From assembly GCA_002451695.1 (NCBI GenBank), contig DKDC01000017.1, forward strand, positions 46,930 to 110,929: a DNA stretch of 64,000 bases, given 5' to 3'. The first letter of the stretch is position 1. The number at the start of each line of letters is the position of its first letter. Origin of the DNA: Prevotellaceae bacterium UBA6858. GTDB taxonomy: Bacteria > Bacteroidota > Bacteroidia > Bacteroidales > Bacteroidaceae. The notes below the pieces were generated by a model that worked only from the letters and a program-made list of their open reading frames with translations, had not been told where the DNA came from and did no database searches. A program made the translations under genes and the position numbers. This document shows, piece by piece, positions 17,039-24,600 of this stretch.

Positions 17039-17785
17039 ATGAAAACATTGAAAGCTCTCGTTGTTGCCGCCGCAGGACTTTTGCTGACTTCCTGCGGCAC
17101 GGGCATCATTTCGAGCCTCAGCCTAAACGACAGGATAAAGGGGGCGTGGCGCATTGCCGATGATTACGGCTATTGCTATTTGAATATAGGCGACTCCACG
17201 CTATGCTTTGTTGACAATGACCCGGAAAATGAGTACAAATACTCATTGAGCGGCGACACGCTTTGCGTGCCAAACCTTGCTTTTGCGCCGGCGGTTGCCG
17301 CCGTGCATGGCGACACGCTCGTTCTTTCCTCCGCCGGCGGCGCGGGCTACAGCGTCGCCCTGCTGCCCTTTGAGTCGGTTAACATACACGGCTTGAACCG
17401 CCCCATACCCAATGGCGGCGACAGTGTGTCGAAAGAAAGGTTTTCGGAAATGCTCATGCTGCTGTCCATGGAGCGCGTGGACGACGGCAACATACGCAAG
17501 TGGAACGATGTGCTTGTATATGCCAACCCACAAACCGCAAAGGCGGCGGACAAATACGCCGCCAAACGCTACAAGAAGCACCCCAAGCGTTTCCTGAAAT
17601 GGGTTTACAGCCAGCGCGGCCTCGATTCCAACAAAATTGCCGACGGAGTTTTCGGCGGATGGGAGAAAACTGTGGGTTTTCCCGACAGGGAACACGTGGC
17701 AAAGCGCATCCCGAAGCTGAAAGACCCGCAATGCCGCGAATATCTTACCAAGCTGCTTGACAAAGGCTTTGCCGGCGGCAAGTGA
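17039..17785 (+). CDS. Hypothetical lipoprotein
   Basis: I do not recognise a family. The 248-residue protein starts with a lipoprotein signal peptide (lipobox LTSC, Cys19). Residues ~30-110 read as short beta strands (RIADDYGYCYLNIGDSTLCFV, GDTLCVPNLAFAPAV, GDTLVLSSAGG), like a small beta-barrel or lipocalin-like domain. Residues ~140-248 are helical and basic. It has its own promoter and is followed by repeat copy 4. Confidence 0.75.
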   Translation: MKTLKALVVAAAGLLLTSCGTGIISSLSLNDRIKGAWRIADDYGYCYLNIGDSTLCFVDNDPENEYKYSLSGDTLCVPNLAFAPAVAAVHGDTLVLSSAGGAGYSVALLPFESVNIHGLNRPIPNGGDSVSKERFSEMLMLLSMERVDDGNIRKWNDVLVYANPQTAKAADKYAAKRYKKHPKRFLKWVYSQRGLDSNKIADGVFGGWEKTVGFPDREHVAKRIPKLKDPQCREYLTKLLDKGFAGGK

Positions 17786-17855
17786 AAACGGACGCAAACC
17801 GTAGGTGTCGGCGTGCAGATATGCAGTGATCAATCACCCGATAATTTGCACCGCT

Positions 17856-18074
17856 GTAGGGGCGTATGGCATACGCCCTGAATTGCGCGGTTTTGCAATG
17901 TTGCGGCGGCGGTTTGCGGTGCGGTTCATGCGGTGGCATAAAGGGCGTATGCCATACGCCCCTGCAAATGGCGCAAAACCAATACAGATAAAATTATATT
18001 TGATGTAGGAAAAACTACATAGGACGTAGGAAAAATTATGTCTGATGTAATTAAAACTACATCAGACCTTTTTT
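17856..18074 (+). repeat. Composite intergenic repeat, copy 4 (full length)
   Basis: The best-preserved copy. Arms lie at 17856-17879 and 17942-17964. Array cores begin at 17995, 18016, 18037 and 18058, exactly 21 bases apart. Unit 3 (TATGTCTGATGTA) and unit 4 (TACATCAGACC plus T6) can pair as a 10-bp stem ahead of the T-run, so this copy could terminate transcription from the lipoprotein gene. The gap also holds a separate terminator near 18.2 kb. Confidence 0.93.
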
Positions 18075-18197
18075 GCGCCACTTGCAGCGTGCTGTAAAAC
18101 AGATGCTTATGGGATATTTACATAAAAAGGGTAGTTTGTTGTAAATTAGGCGGTTATGCGCAGGTTGGCATTTTGCGCCGTGTGGCGTAAAAAAACA

Positions 18198-18239
18198 GGA
18201 AACCGCAGCCTTGGCAAAAATGCCAAAGTTGCGGTTTCC
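18198..18239. terminator. Hairpin downstream of the DUF4248 gene
   Basis: GGAAACCGCAGCCTTGGCA and its near-complement around AAAA, flanked by A-rich sequence on the left and no T-run on the right. It suits the minus-strand unit that ends 70 bases to the right. Confidence 0.6.
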
Positions 18240-18311
18240 CACTTGTTTGATGCCGGTGTTATGCGGACAAATTCTTGGTTTTAATGCAATGATTGCAGCT
18301 TGCGGACTGTT

Positions 18312-18509
18312 TTATCCTATCCACCTCATTATTGTCATGGCTTGGTTTCGCGTCAGTATGCGCTGGCCTTTCGTGTAGCCCTTTCTTGCCAGCCGTTTTT
18401 TCAGTTCCCCGTCCCCGTTAATCCAACGCCGCAAACGTTGCGTGGCACTTCGTGGCGGGGTTTCGGGGAACAGCTTCGCTGCAAGCTCGCACACTTTCAC
18501 CGCCCTCAA
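18312..18509 (-). CDS. DUF4248 family small protein
   Basis: A ~65-residue basic protein whose core (KVCELAAKLFPETPPRSATQ, then RLRRWINGDGELKKRLARKGYTKGQ, then LTRNQAMTIMRWIG) matches the DUF4248 pattern common in Bacteroidales. The family looks like a small helix-turn-helix DNA-binding domain, but no function is established. I place the start at a TTG that overlaps the stop of the upstream gene (TTGA), preceded by GGGAGG seven bases away. The alternative is an ATG at 18548 or 18566 inside the upstream gene, which would add 13-19 basic residues. Confidence 0.72.
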   Translation of the reverse strand: MRAVKVCELAAKLFPETPPRSATQRLRRWINGDGELKKRLARKGYTKGQRILTRNQAMTIMRWIG

Positions 18510-19147
18510 AGCAAATCCTCCCTTCCTGCGGCGAAATTTGCAAACCATTCCGCGTTGTCCCTCCAAAACAGCCGTGCGTATCGCGAAGCCGTGCCGCTGT
18601 CGGCGGGTTTTGCCTGTTTCTCCCCCTTGCGGGCTATGCTGACTTTTCCGCCCGCCTCAACCTTTATGGCGCATCTGTTGTCAAAGGTTCCGGCTGTGAT
18701 TATGGCGTTGCCGCCGCGCTCAAGGGTTATCGAGTCTTGCGAGTAGCGCGTGTGCGTCAGTTCGTCTGCCAGCGCGAGGAGGTACGTCAGTTTAAGGCGT
18801 TCCCATCCGCATTGCGGCAATGTGGCGTTTTGCGATGTCAGCGACATGAGCTTGAGGTCGCACCCGAGGTTTTCGGCATACACGATGCCGTAAAGGCAGC
18901 GCGCCTCCCTCAGCATGAAAAGCTCGCGGCGGTTGTCTGCGGCAAATTCGCTTACGGCGGCGTTGTGTTCCGCATTGTCGCGCAGGGGAATGTCGCCGAG
19001 CTTTTGCAGGGAAAACAGGTTGAGCCTGAAAGAGTGGCGGAAGTCGCTCACCCTTATAAGCCCGCCTGTGGCGGAAATCGTTACGCGGTAGGCCGAAGCC
19101 GACGGATAGTAGCTTTTGTAGAGCCTGAAGATTGAACTTAGTTTCAT
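18506..19147 (-). CDS. Hypothetical protein coupled to the DUF4248 gene
   Basis: A 213-residue soluble protein of no family I can name. It begins with mixed strand-like sequence (KSYYPSASAYRVTISATGGLIRVSDFRH), continues into a helical region (~40-135) and ends with a short glycine-rich stretch and an amphipathic tail (ARLFWRDNAEWFANFAAG). Its stop overlaps the presumed start of the DUF4248 gene, so the two are likely translated together. It is transcribed away from the WYL regulator through face-to-face promoters. Confidence 0.75.
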   Translation of the reverse strand: MKLSSIFRLYKSYYPSASAYRVTISATGGLIRVSDFRHSFRLNLFSLQKLGDIPLRDNAEHNAAVSEFAADNRRELFMLREARCLYGIVYAENLGCDLKLMSLTSQNATLPQCGWERLKLTYLLALADELTHTRYSQDSITLERGGNAIITAGTFDNRCAIKVEAGGKVSIARKGEKQAKPADSGTASRYARLFWRDNAEWFANFAAGREDLL

Positions 19148-19215
19148 GGTAGATTAGTTTTTTGATTTGGTTGTTTTTTGTTGCCTTTGCCCAGGGCTTT
19201 TGTTTCAGGATATGC

Positions 19216-19223
19216 GTATCTTT
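19216..19223 (+). promoter_or_regulatory. -7 box for the WYL regulator gene
   Basis: TATCTTTG. It predicts a start near 19230, leaving a leader of about 105 bases. Confidence 0.55.
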
Positions 19224-19237
19224 GTCGGACGACGGTG

Positions 19238-19245
19238 CAAAGTTA
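19238..19245 (-). promoter_or_regulatory. -7 box for the 213-residue/DUF4248 unit
   Basis: TAACTTTG on the minus strand, facing the previous box with 14 bases between. Transcription in both directions would start at nearly the same base, so the promoters should exclude each other. Confidence 0.55.
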
Positions 19246-19334
19246 TCCCGCCGAAACCCGAAAATGTCGGAATGGCGAAGAAAGCCTTAAAATATTTTCC
19301 GGGCGGGGGGCGTTAAGGAGAAAACAATACGGTT

Positions 19335-20201
19335 ATGGGCAGGAACAAGGCCATATGGCTTGCAAAACTTTTGTTCAGGCGCGGGCGGCTGTCCCGCGAG
19401 GAGATACTTGCGGCTTGGGCGGCGTATGACGAGAAGGCGCAGCCCATGGCTTCGTCAACGTTCTACGACAACCGCCACCTGCTGTGGGAACGCTACGGCA
19501 TAAGCATACGCGTTGACCGTGGGTTGTACAGCCTCGACTTGCGCGAGGGGAGGGAGCAGGAGTTCTTGCGCCAGCTTTTCAGCGACGGGGACGGCGGCGG
19601 AGATGACGCGGCGATAATACGCGAACCGCGCCCAGCCGGATATGTTCACATTGCCGCCATTTCGAGGGCTATGGAAAACCGCACCTGCGTTGAGACCGTT
19701 TATTCGCCGTTCGACAAGCCGCAATACACAACGCTTCTCGCCCCTTACTGCCTCCGCATATTTCGCGGACGCTGCTATGTCGTGGGGCTTTCGTCCGTCC
19801 ACCGCGAGGTGCGCACGTTTGCCCTCGACCGCATATCGTCTGTCGCGCCCACGCCGAAGCCTTTCCCCCACGCGCCAAAGTTTGACGCGAAAAAATATTT
19901 TGCAAACAGTTTCGGCGTTTACGGCGGTACAGGACAAAGCCCCGAACATATAATTATTGACGCAGACGCGCTCAACGCGGCGTTCTTGAGAACATTGCCG
20001 CTGCACGCTTCGCAGACGGAAAAGCCTTTGGAGGGCGGCGGGAAATACGTGTGCCGCTTCGAACTTGACGTTTGCGTGTCTGCCGACTTCGTTCACGAGC
20101 TGCTTTATCACGGTGCGGGAATAAAGGTTGTAAGCCCCGCGCATCTGCGCCGCGAAATCGCCAGTGCCGCAAATGCCATGCTGGAGGCGTATTCCGAATG
20201 A
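19335..20201 (+). CDS. WYL domain transcriptional regulator
   Basis: A 288-residue protein with an N-terminal winged-helix-like region (KAIWLAKLLFRRGRLSREEILAAW ... STFYDNRHLLWERYGI) and a central WYL domain (~110-190) containing the strands TTLLAPYCLRIFRGRCYVVG and REVRTFALDRI. The C-terminal extension (~215-288) is typical of the family. WYL proteins bind ligands or nucleic acids and often control defence or DNA-damage genes. Neighbouring genes are an uncharacterised divergent pair, so those are its most likely targets along with itself. Confidence 0.85.
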   Translation: MGRNKAIWLAKLLFRRGRLSREEILAAWAAYDEKAQPMASSTFYDNRHLLWERYGISIRVDRGLYSLDLREGREQEFLRQLFSDGDGGGDDAAIIREPRPAGYVHIAAISRAMENRTCVETVYSPFDKPQYTTLLAPYCLRIFRGRCYVVGLSSVHREVRTFALDRISSVAPTPKPFPHAPKFDAKKYFANSFGVYGGTGQSPEHIIIDADALNAAFLRTLPLHASQTEKPLEGGGKYVCRFELDVCVSADFVHELLYHGAGIKVVSPAHLRREIASAANAMLEAYSE

Positions 20202-20337
20202 TACCAAGACTTTCTTGTATTAGCAGGGTGATTGTCTGTATGGCGGAAACCGTTGGCGGACGCGCAGACTGCGCCGTCGCACCGCCTCCCACGGGTGTTA
20301 TTCCGTGAAAATCTTTCTGAATATCACAGATTCTTCT

Positions 20338-20345
20338 TATATTTG
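20338..20345 (+). promoter_or_regulatory. -7 box for nusB
   Basis: TATATTTG, 45 bases before the start codon. Confidence 0.6.
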
Positions 20346-20389
20346 CACCTGCGGAATCTGTATTGCACGCAAAAGCTCTATATTTGATT

Positions 20390-21310
20390 ATGATAAATCG
20401 TGATTTAATACGAATAAAAGTCGTTCAATTAGTATATTCTTTTTACCAGAATCCCGACAAGTCTGTGGCGTCGGTGGAGAAAGAACTCCTGTTCAGCCTC
20501 TCAAAGTCATACGATATGTACCGCTACCTGCTGATGCTTGTGGGAAAGGTTTACGAGTATGGCGTAAGGGATCTCGAGGTGCAGCGGGCACGTGCCGAAA
20601 GGCTTCATCTGGATGTGGAGATCGACACCCGGTATGCCGACAACAGGTTCGCAAAGCAGTTGGTGAGCAACAAGAGCCTGTGTTCGTTTGCCAATAATGC
20701 GGGGGCGGACATAATGGATGAGGCCCTCGTGAGGAAACTCTACAAGGCGGTTAAGGAAAGCGACGCGTACCGCGAATACATGAGCCTGAAAACTCCCGGA
20801 TATGCGGACGACCGCACTTTTTGGCGCAAGGCGTACAAGGCTTGCTTCATCCCGTGCGGGGACATCGACTCCCTGTTCGAGGAGAAAAGCCTCTACTGGA
20901 ACGATGACCGCGAAATTGTTGACACGTTTGTGATAAAGACGATAAAGCGTTTCAAGGAGGAGAGCGGCGAAGAGCAGCAACTTTTGCCCGAATACGACAG
21001 CGAGGAAGATCGCGAGTTTGCGGTTGCGCTCATGCACAACACGCTTACTCGGGAGGGCGAGTACCGCTCGCTCATACGCAACAACGCAAAGAACTGGAAG
21101 TTCTCGCGCATGGCGTTGATGGACATCGTGATTATGCAGATAGCCATTGCCGAGATTATGTCGTTCCCCACAATCCCGCCTGCGGTTTCAATCAACGAAT
21201 ATCTTGATCTCGCCAAGGTTTACAGCACTCCCAAGAGCCACATATACATTAACGGGCTGCTCGACTTTGTGGTGAAAAAACTGCGTGCCGAGGGCGCGAT
21301 AATGAAATGA
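20390..21310 (+). CDS. nusB: Transcription antitermination factor NusB (long form)
   Basis: A 306-residue NusB. The N-terminus (IRIKVVQLVYSFYQNPDKS) and C-terminus (RMALMDIVIMQIAIAEIMSF ... PPAVSINEYLDLAKVYSTPKS ... FVVKKL) form the RNA-binding helical domain that works with NusE/S10 in rRNA antitermination. Between them lie about 150 extra residues, as in other Bacteroidota NusB proteins; E. coli NusB has 139 residues in total. The ATG is 27 bases inside a longer open frame and is the natural start for the fold. yajC follows 73 bases later. Confidence 0.92.
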   Translation: MINRDLIRIKVVQLVYSFYQNPDKSVASVEKELLFSLSKSYDMYRYLLMLVGKVYEYGVRDLEVQRARAERLHLDVEIDTRYADNRFAKQLVSNKSLCSFANNAGADIMDEALVRKLYKAVKESDAYREYMSLKTPGYADDRTFWRKAYKACFIPCGDIDSLFEEKSLYWNDDREIVDTFVIKTIKRFKEESGEEQQLLPEYDSEEDREFAVALMHNTLTREGEYRSLIRNNAKNWKFSRMALMDIVIMQIAIAEIMSFPTIPPAVSINEYLDLAKVYSTPKSHIYINGLLDFVVKKLRAEGAIMK

Positions 21311-21383
21311 CGCAGGCGGCGGCACGGTTGCCGTGAAAAAATCAAAGCATAGTATTAACAACAAATTATAATTAGAAAAGACA

Positions 21384-21710
21384 ATGAATCCCTTTGTTTC
21401 AATCCTTGCAGCGGCTCCTCAGGCGGGAGGCTTCGACGCGACATTCCTTATAATGATTGTTGCCATTTTCGCAATCATGTATTTCTTCATGATCCGTCCG
21501 CAACAGAAAAAGCAGAAGGAAATACAAAAGTTCCGCAACTCGCTTGAGCCGGGAATGGAAGTGGTAACCTACGGAGGCCTGCACGGCACAATCAAGGAGA
21601 TTGACGACGCAAAGAACCTCGTGGTCCTCGAAATTTCCCGCGACGTGAAGGTCAAGGTTGAAAAGACCCACATCTTCGCAAACGCAGCGGCTACACAGCA
21701 GGTGCGTTGA
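21384..21710 (+). CDS. yajC: Preprotein translocase subunit YajC
   Basis: A 108-residue protein with one membrane helix (about 21-39) followed by IRPQQKKQKEIQKFRNSL and the small basic domain with GMEVVTYGGLHGTIKEID. YajC associates with SecDF in the inner membrane and assists protein export. It is followed by a hairpin with a T-run. Confidence 0.95.
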   Translation: MNPFVSILAAAPQAGGFDATFLIMIVAIFAIMYFFMIRPQQKKQKEIQKFRNSLEPGMEVVTYGGLHGTIKEIDDAKNLVVLEISRDVKVKVEKTHIFANAAATQQVR

Positions 21711-21717
21711 TATTCGC

Positions 21718-21746
21718 AGTCCGCGCCTTGTGGCGGACTTTTTTAA
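21718..21746 (+). terminator. Terminator after yajC
   Basis: GTCCGC ... GCGGAC with an 8-base loop, then TTTTTT. Confidence 0.75.
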
Positions 21747-21806
21747 TAATCTGCAACCTATGCCCTGCGCGGAGCAACGTCCGCGCAGGCACTTCATTAG
21801 CTGTCG

Positions 21807-22799
21807 ATGAAAGGCGGGATTACGAAAGGCAATTTCAGAAGCGTGTTTTCAAAAATACTGAACAGGCAGTTTCTGAAGTTCCTGTTTTTTGTGGCGCTGT
21901 CCACGTGTTTTTGGCTTTTCCAAAACCTCAGCTCCTCTTACGAAATGGAGTTCGAAGTGCCGGTGAAGCTCGTGAACGTGCCCGAGAAGGCGGTGATAAC
22001 CACTCCGCCCCAGTCTTCTTTGCGTGTGGTGTTGAAGGATCACGGCTCAACACTTTTGCAATACCGCTATTTCACGGACTTTTCACCTGTAACCATAGAC
22101 TTTTCGCAATACGAAGGGCGTGGCGGCCATGTGTCCGTTCTCACCCGCGAGCTAATAAAGCAGCTCACCCGCCAGCTTTCGTCGTCAACCCACTTGGCCT
22201 CATACCGCCCCGACACCATAGAGTATTATTTCAACTACGGTGCGCACAAGCGGCTTCCCGTAAGGTTTCGCGGACGTGTCGCCACGGACGGTCAGATGAG
22301 GGTGTCGGGTGTGTCGGTCATCCCTGATTCGGTAAGTGTTTACGCGCTCGAAAGCGTGCTCGACACCATGACTGCGGCATACACCACCGCGTTTGAAATC
22401 GCGGCGTTGCGGCGCGACACAGACCTGATGGTCCCCATACATGGGGTGAGGGGCGCGAAGTTTGTCCCCTCGCAGGTAAAGACAAAGGTGTATGTTGACA
22501 TGATTACGGAGAAAACCGTGCAGGTGCCGGTTGAGATGGTGAATTTCCCCGCGACAAAGGTTCTGCGCACGTTCCCTCCCAAGGTCAACGTAACGTTCCA
22601 GATAGGCGCGTCCAAGTACAACAGCGTCAGCGCCGGCAACTTTGTCATAGTGGTGAGCTATGACGAACTTATCAACAACGTCAGCGGAAAATTCCCCCCG
22701 CGCCTCAAAACGCTCCCCGCAGGTGTGTCGCACGCAAGAATATCCCCGGGCGAGGTTGAGTTTGTCATTGAGGATATTCCTTCTTCGGATGTGCAGTGA
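21807..22799 (+). CDS. YbbR/CdaR-like membrane-anchored protein
   Basis: A 330-residue protein with a basic cytoplasmic start, one membrane helix (about 25-42, FLFFVALSTCFWLFQNL) and an extracytoplasmic part with repeated YbbR-like beta domains (YEMEFEVPVKLVNVPEKAV, TVQVPVEMVNFPATKV). In Firmicutes, CdaR of this family controls the c-di-AMP cyclase CdaA; no cyclase gene is present in this window. Its last 11 bases overlap coaE. Confidence 0.85.
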   Translation: MKGGITKGNFRSVFSKILNRQFLKFLFFVALSTCFWLFQNLSSSYEMEFEVPVKLVNVPEKAVITTPPQSSLRVVLKDHGSTLLQYRYFTDFSPVTIDFSQYEGRGGHVSVLTRELIKQLTRQLSSSTHLASYRPDTIEYYFNYGAHKRLPVRFRGRVATDGQMRVSGVSVIPDSVSVYALESVLDTMTAAYTTAFEIAALRRDTDLMVPIHGVRGAKFVPSQVKTKVYVDMITEKTVQVPVEMVNFPATKVLRTFPPKVNVTFQIGASKYNSVSAGNFVIVVSYDELINNVSGKFPPRLKTLPAGVSHARISPGEVEFVIEDIPSSDVQ

Positions 22800-23400
22800 C
22801 GGAAGGCTTCTTGTAGGCGTAACTGGCGGCATAGGCAGCGGCAAGTCGTATTTTTGCCGCATTCTGGCGGATATGGGCTTTCCCGTGTTCGACACCGACA
22901 TGGCGGCACGCCGCGAAATGCTCGAAAACGAGGGCTTGCGCCAACGCTTGCGCAAACTTGTCTCTCCCGATGTGTTCAACGGGGACGGCTCGCTCAACAA
23001 ACCGCTAATCCGCAAGTACCTTCACAGTTCCCCGCAGAACGCCGCGCGTTTTGACGCGGAGGTTCACCCCTGCGTGAGGGAAGCCTGGCGCAGGTGGGCG
23101 GCAAGCCGTGGGTCGCGGCTTGTGTTCATGGAGTGCGCCCTGCTTTACGAGGCGCAGTTCGACAATGAGGTGGATTTTTCCGTGCTTGTGTCCGCTCCCG
23201 AAGAGGTTAGGGTGGGGCGCGTAATGGAACGCGACGGCATTCCCGCGCAAACGGTGAGGAAATGGATGGCAATGCAGCTTCCGGAGGATGAGAAGATGCG
23301 TCGCGCCGACTTTGTTGTGAACAACGACGGTGGAACCGATATGCGCGAAGAGGCCCGCAAACTTGTGGCATTGTTGACGGCACCGGCGAAAAGCAAATAA
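22789..23400 (+). CDS. coaE: Dephospho-CoA kinase
   Basis: Last step of coenzyme A synthesis. The P-loop is GGIGSGKS near the N-terminus, followed by the substrate-side FDTDMAAR, a lid region (ERDGIPAQTVRKWMAMQLPEDEKMRRADFVVNN) and the usual C-terminus. The start at MCSDGRLL overlaps the ybbR stop by 11 bases, suggesting translational coupling; the longer open frame upstream lies inside ybbR. Length 203 residues is normal. Confidence 0.93.
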   Translation: MCSDGRLLVGVTGGIGSGKSYFCRILADMGFPVFDTDMAARREMLENEGLRQRLRKLVSPDVFNGDGSLNKPLIRKYLHSSPQNAARFDAEVHPCVREAWRRWAASRGSRLVFMECALLYEAQFDNEVDFSVLVSAPEEVRVGRVMERDGIPAQTVRKWMAMQLPEDEKMRRADFVVNNDGGTDMREEARKLVALLTAPAKSK

Positions 23401-23439
23401 GGCGCGGCGCTTGCCAGCGTGGCTCATGCGGAGATGTGC

Positions 23440-23637
23440 AGGGCGTATGCCATACGCCCCTACATATATACCGTATGCAATCAACAAGCAACATACATCG
23501 TCCATTTTGTTTTCGCAAAACCAAAATTGATTGCTTTTCCGAAGCCCCCGAAAACTATATCAAATGCAGGAAAAACTACATAGGACGTAGAAAAAAATAT
23601 GTCTGACATAATCCAGACTACATCAGACCTTTTTTTC
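23440..23637 (+). repeat. Composite intergenic repeat, copy 5 (single arm)
   Basis: One palindromic arm (23440-23463), then about 90 bases shared almost base for base with copy 10 (ACATATATACCGT, CAACAAGCAACATACATCGT), then array cores at 23556, 23577, 23598 and 23619 followed by T7. Unit 1 is in the flipped form (TATATCAAATGCA). The gene-side flank CTGAAAAACAGAAACTTAT continues the family pattern. The rest of the 427-base gap holds only the trmB promoter. Confidence 0.9.
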
Positions 23638-23790
23638 TCCATTACAAACATCTGAAAAACAGAAACTTATATAGGTGTTTTAAGATAAGGGCAACTTTTT
23701 GCAAATCAGAGAGTTGCGAAAACCCAGTGCTCCGGAGGGCATTTTGGCCATAAGGCAAATGCCCCGCTTTTTTATCTGGGCGTAAATGGC

Positions 23791-23798
23791 TAACTTTG
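23791..23798 (+). promoter_or_regulatory. -7 box for trmB-mrp
   Basis: TAACTTTG, 29 bases before the trmB ATG; it rules out the longer open frame that begins upstream of it. Confidence 0.65.
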
Positions 23799-23827
23799 CC
23801 AGTGTTTTACAATATGGCATAATAAAT

Positions 23828-24592
23828 ATGGGAAAGAACAAACTTGCGAAGTTTGCCGATATGCGGGCATATCCGAACGTTTTTGAATATCCGTTCCGTT
23901 ATCTCGAAAAGGCGGAATGCCCCATGCGGGGCAAATGGGCGGCGGAGGTTTTCGGCAATGGCAATCCCATAACGCTCGAACTTGGCTGTGGCAGAGGAGA
24001 GTATGCGGTGGGGCTTGCAAAGGCTTGTCCCCGGCAGAACTTTGTCGGCGTGGACATAAAGGGCGCGAGGATGTGGACGGGCGCAACGCAGGCTGTGAAC
24101 GAGGGCATCGGGAATGTGGCTTTCCTGCGGACGGAGATAGAGAACATCGACCGCATCTTCGCCCCCGGCGAAGTGGACACGCTTTGGCTCACATTCAGCG
24201 ACCCGCAGATGAAGCGTGCGCAGAAACGCATGACATCCACTTATTTCCTGAACCGCTACCGCAGGATTATGAAGGACAACGGCGTGATAAACGTGAAGAC
24301 TGACAGCAATTTCCTGTTCACCTATACAAAATACGTGGTTTCTGAAAACAACCTGCCGCTGCTGTGCGTGTGCGACAACATATATGCCGCCGGCGCGGAA
24401 GTGCCAAATGAGGCGACATCACTGCAGACATACTACGAGCGGCAGTGGCGCGGCAGGGGGATAGACATCAAGTTCATCAGCTTCGCGCTGCCGAAGGAGG
24501 GGGAACTGCACGAGCCTGACGTGGAAATCCCGCTGGACTCATACCGCAGCTATAACCGGCAGAAACGCTCATCACTCGAAACTTCAAAATAA
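23828..24592 (+). CDS. trmB: tRNA (guanine-N7)-methyltransferase
   Basis: SAM-dependent enzyme that makes m7G46 in tRNA. The Rossmann methyltransferase motif I is LELGCGRGEYAVGLA, followed by FVGVDIKGARMW, and the TrmB-specific segment LWLTFSDPQMKRAQKRMTS. The protein has 254 residues with the start at MGKNKLAKF. The mrp gene begins 8 bases downstream, so they form an operon. Confidence 0.94.
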   Translation: MGKNKLAKFADMRAYPNVFEYPFRYLEKAECPMRGKWAAEVFGNGNPITLELGCGRGEYAVGLAKACPRQNFVGVDIKGARMWTGATQAVNEGIGNVAFLRTEIENIDRIFAPGEVDTLWLTFSDPQMKRAQKRMTSTYFLNRYRRIMKDNGVINVKTDSNFLFTYTKYVVSENNLPLLCVCDNIYAAGAEVPNEATSLQTYYERQWRGRGIDIKFISFALPKEGELHEPDVEIPLDSYRSYNRQKRSSLETSK

Positions 24593-24600
24593 AAACAAGC

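Noticed and set aside
17995..18068. The 21-bp periodic repeats as a CRISPR array
   Set aside because: Cores are only 13 bp and vary, spacers are constant and 8 bp, and there are no cas genes. This is the opposite of CRISPR, where repeats are constant and spacers unique.
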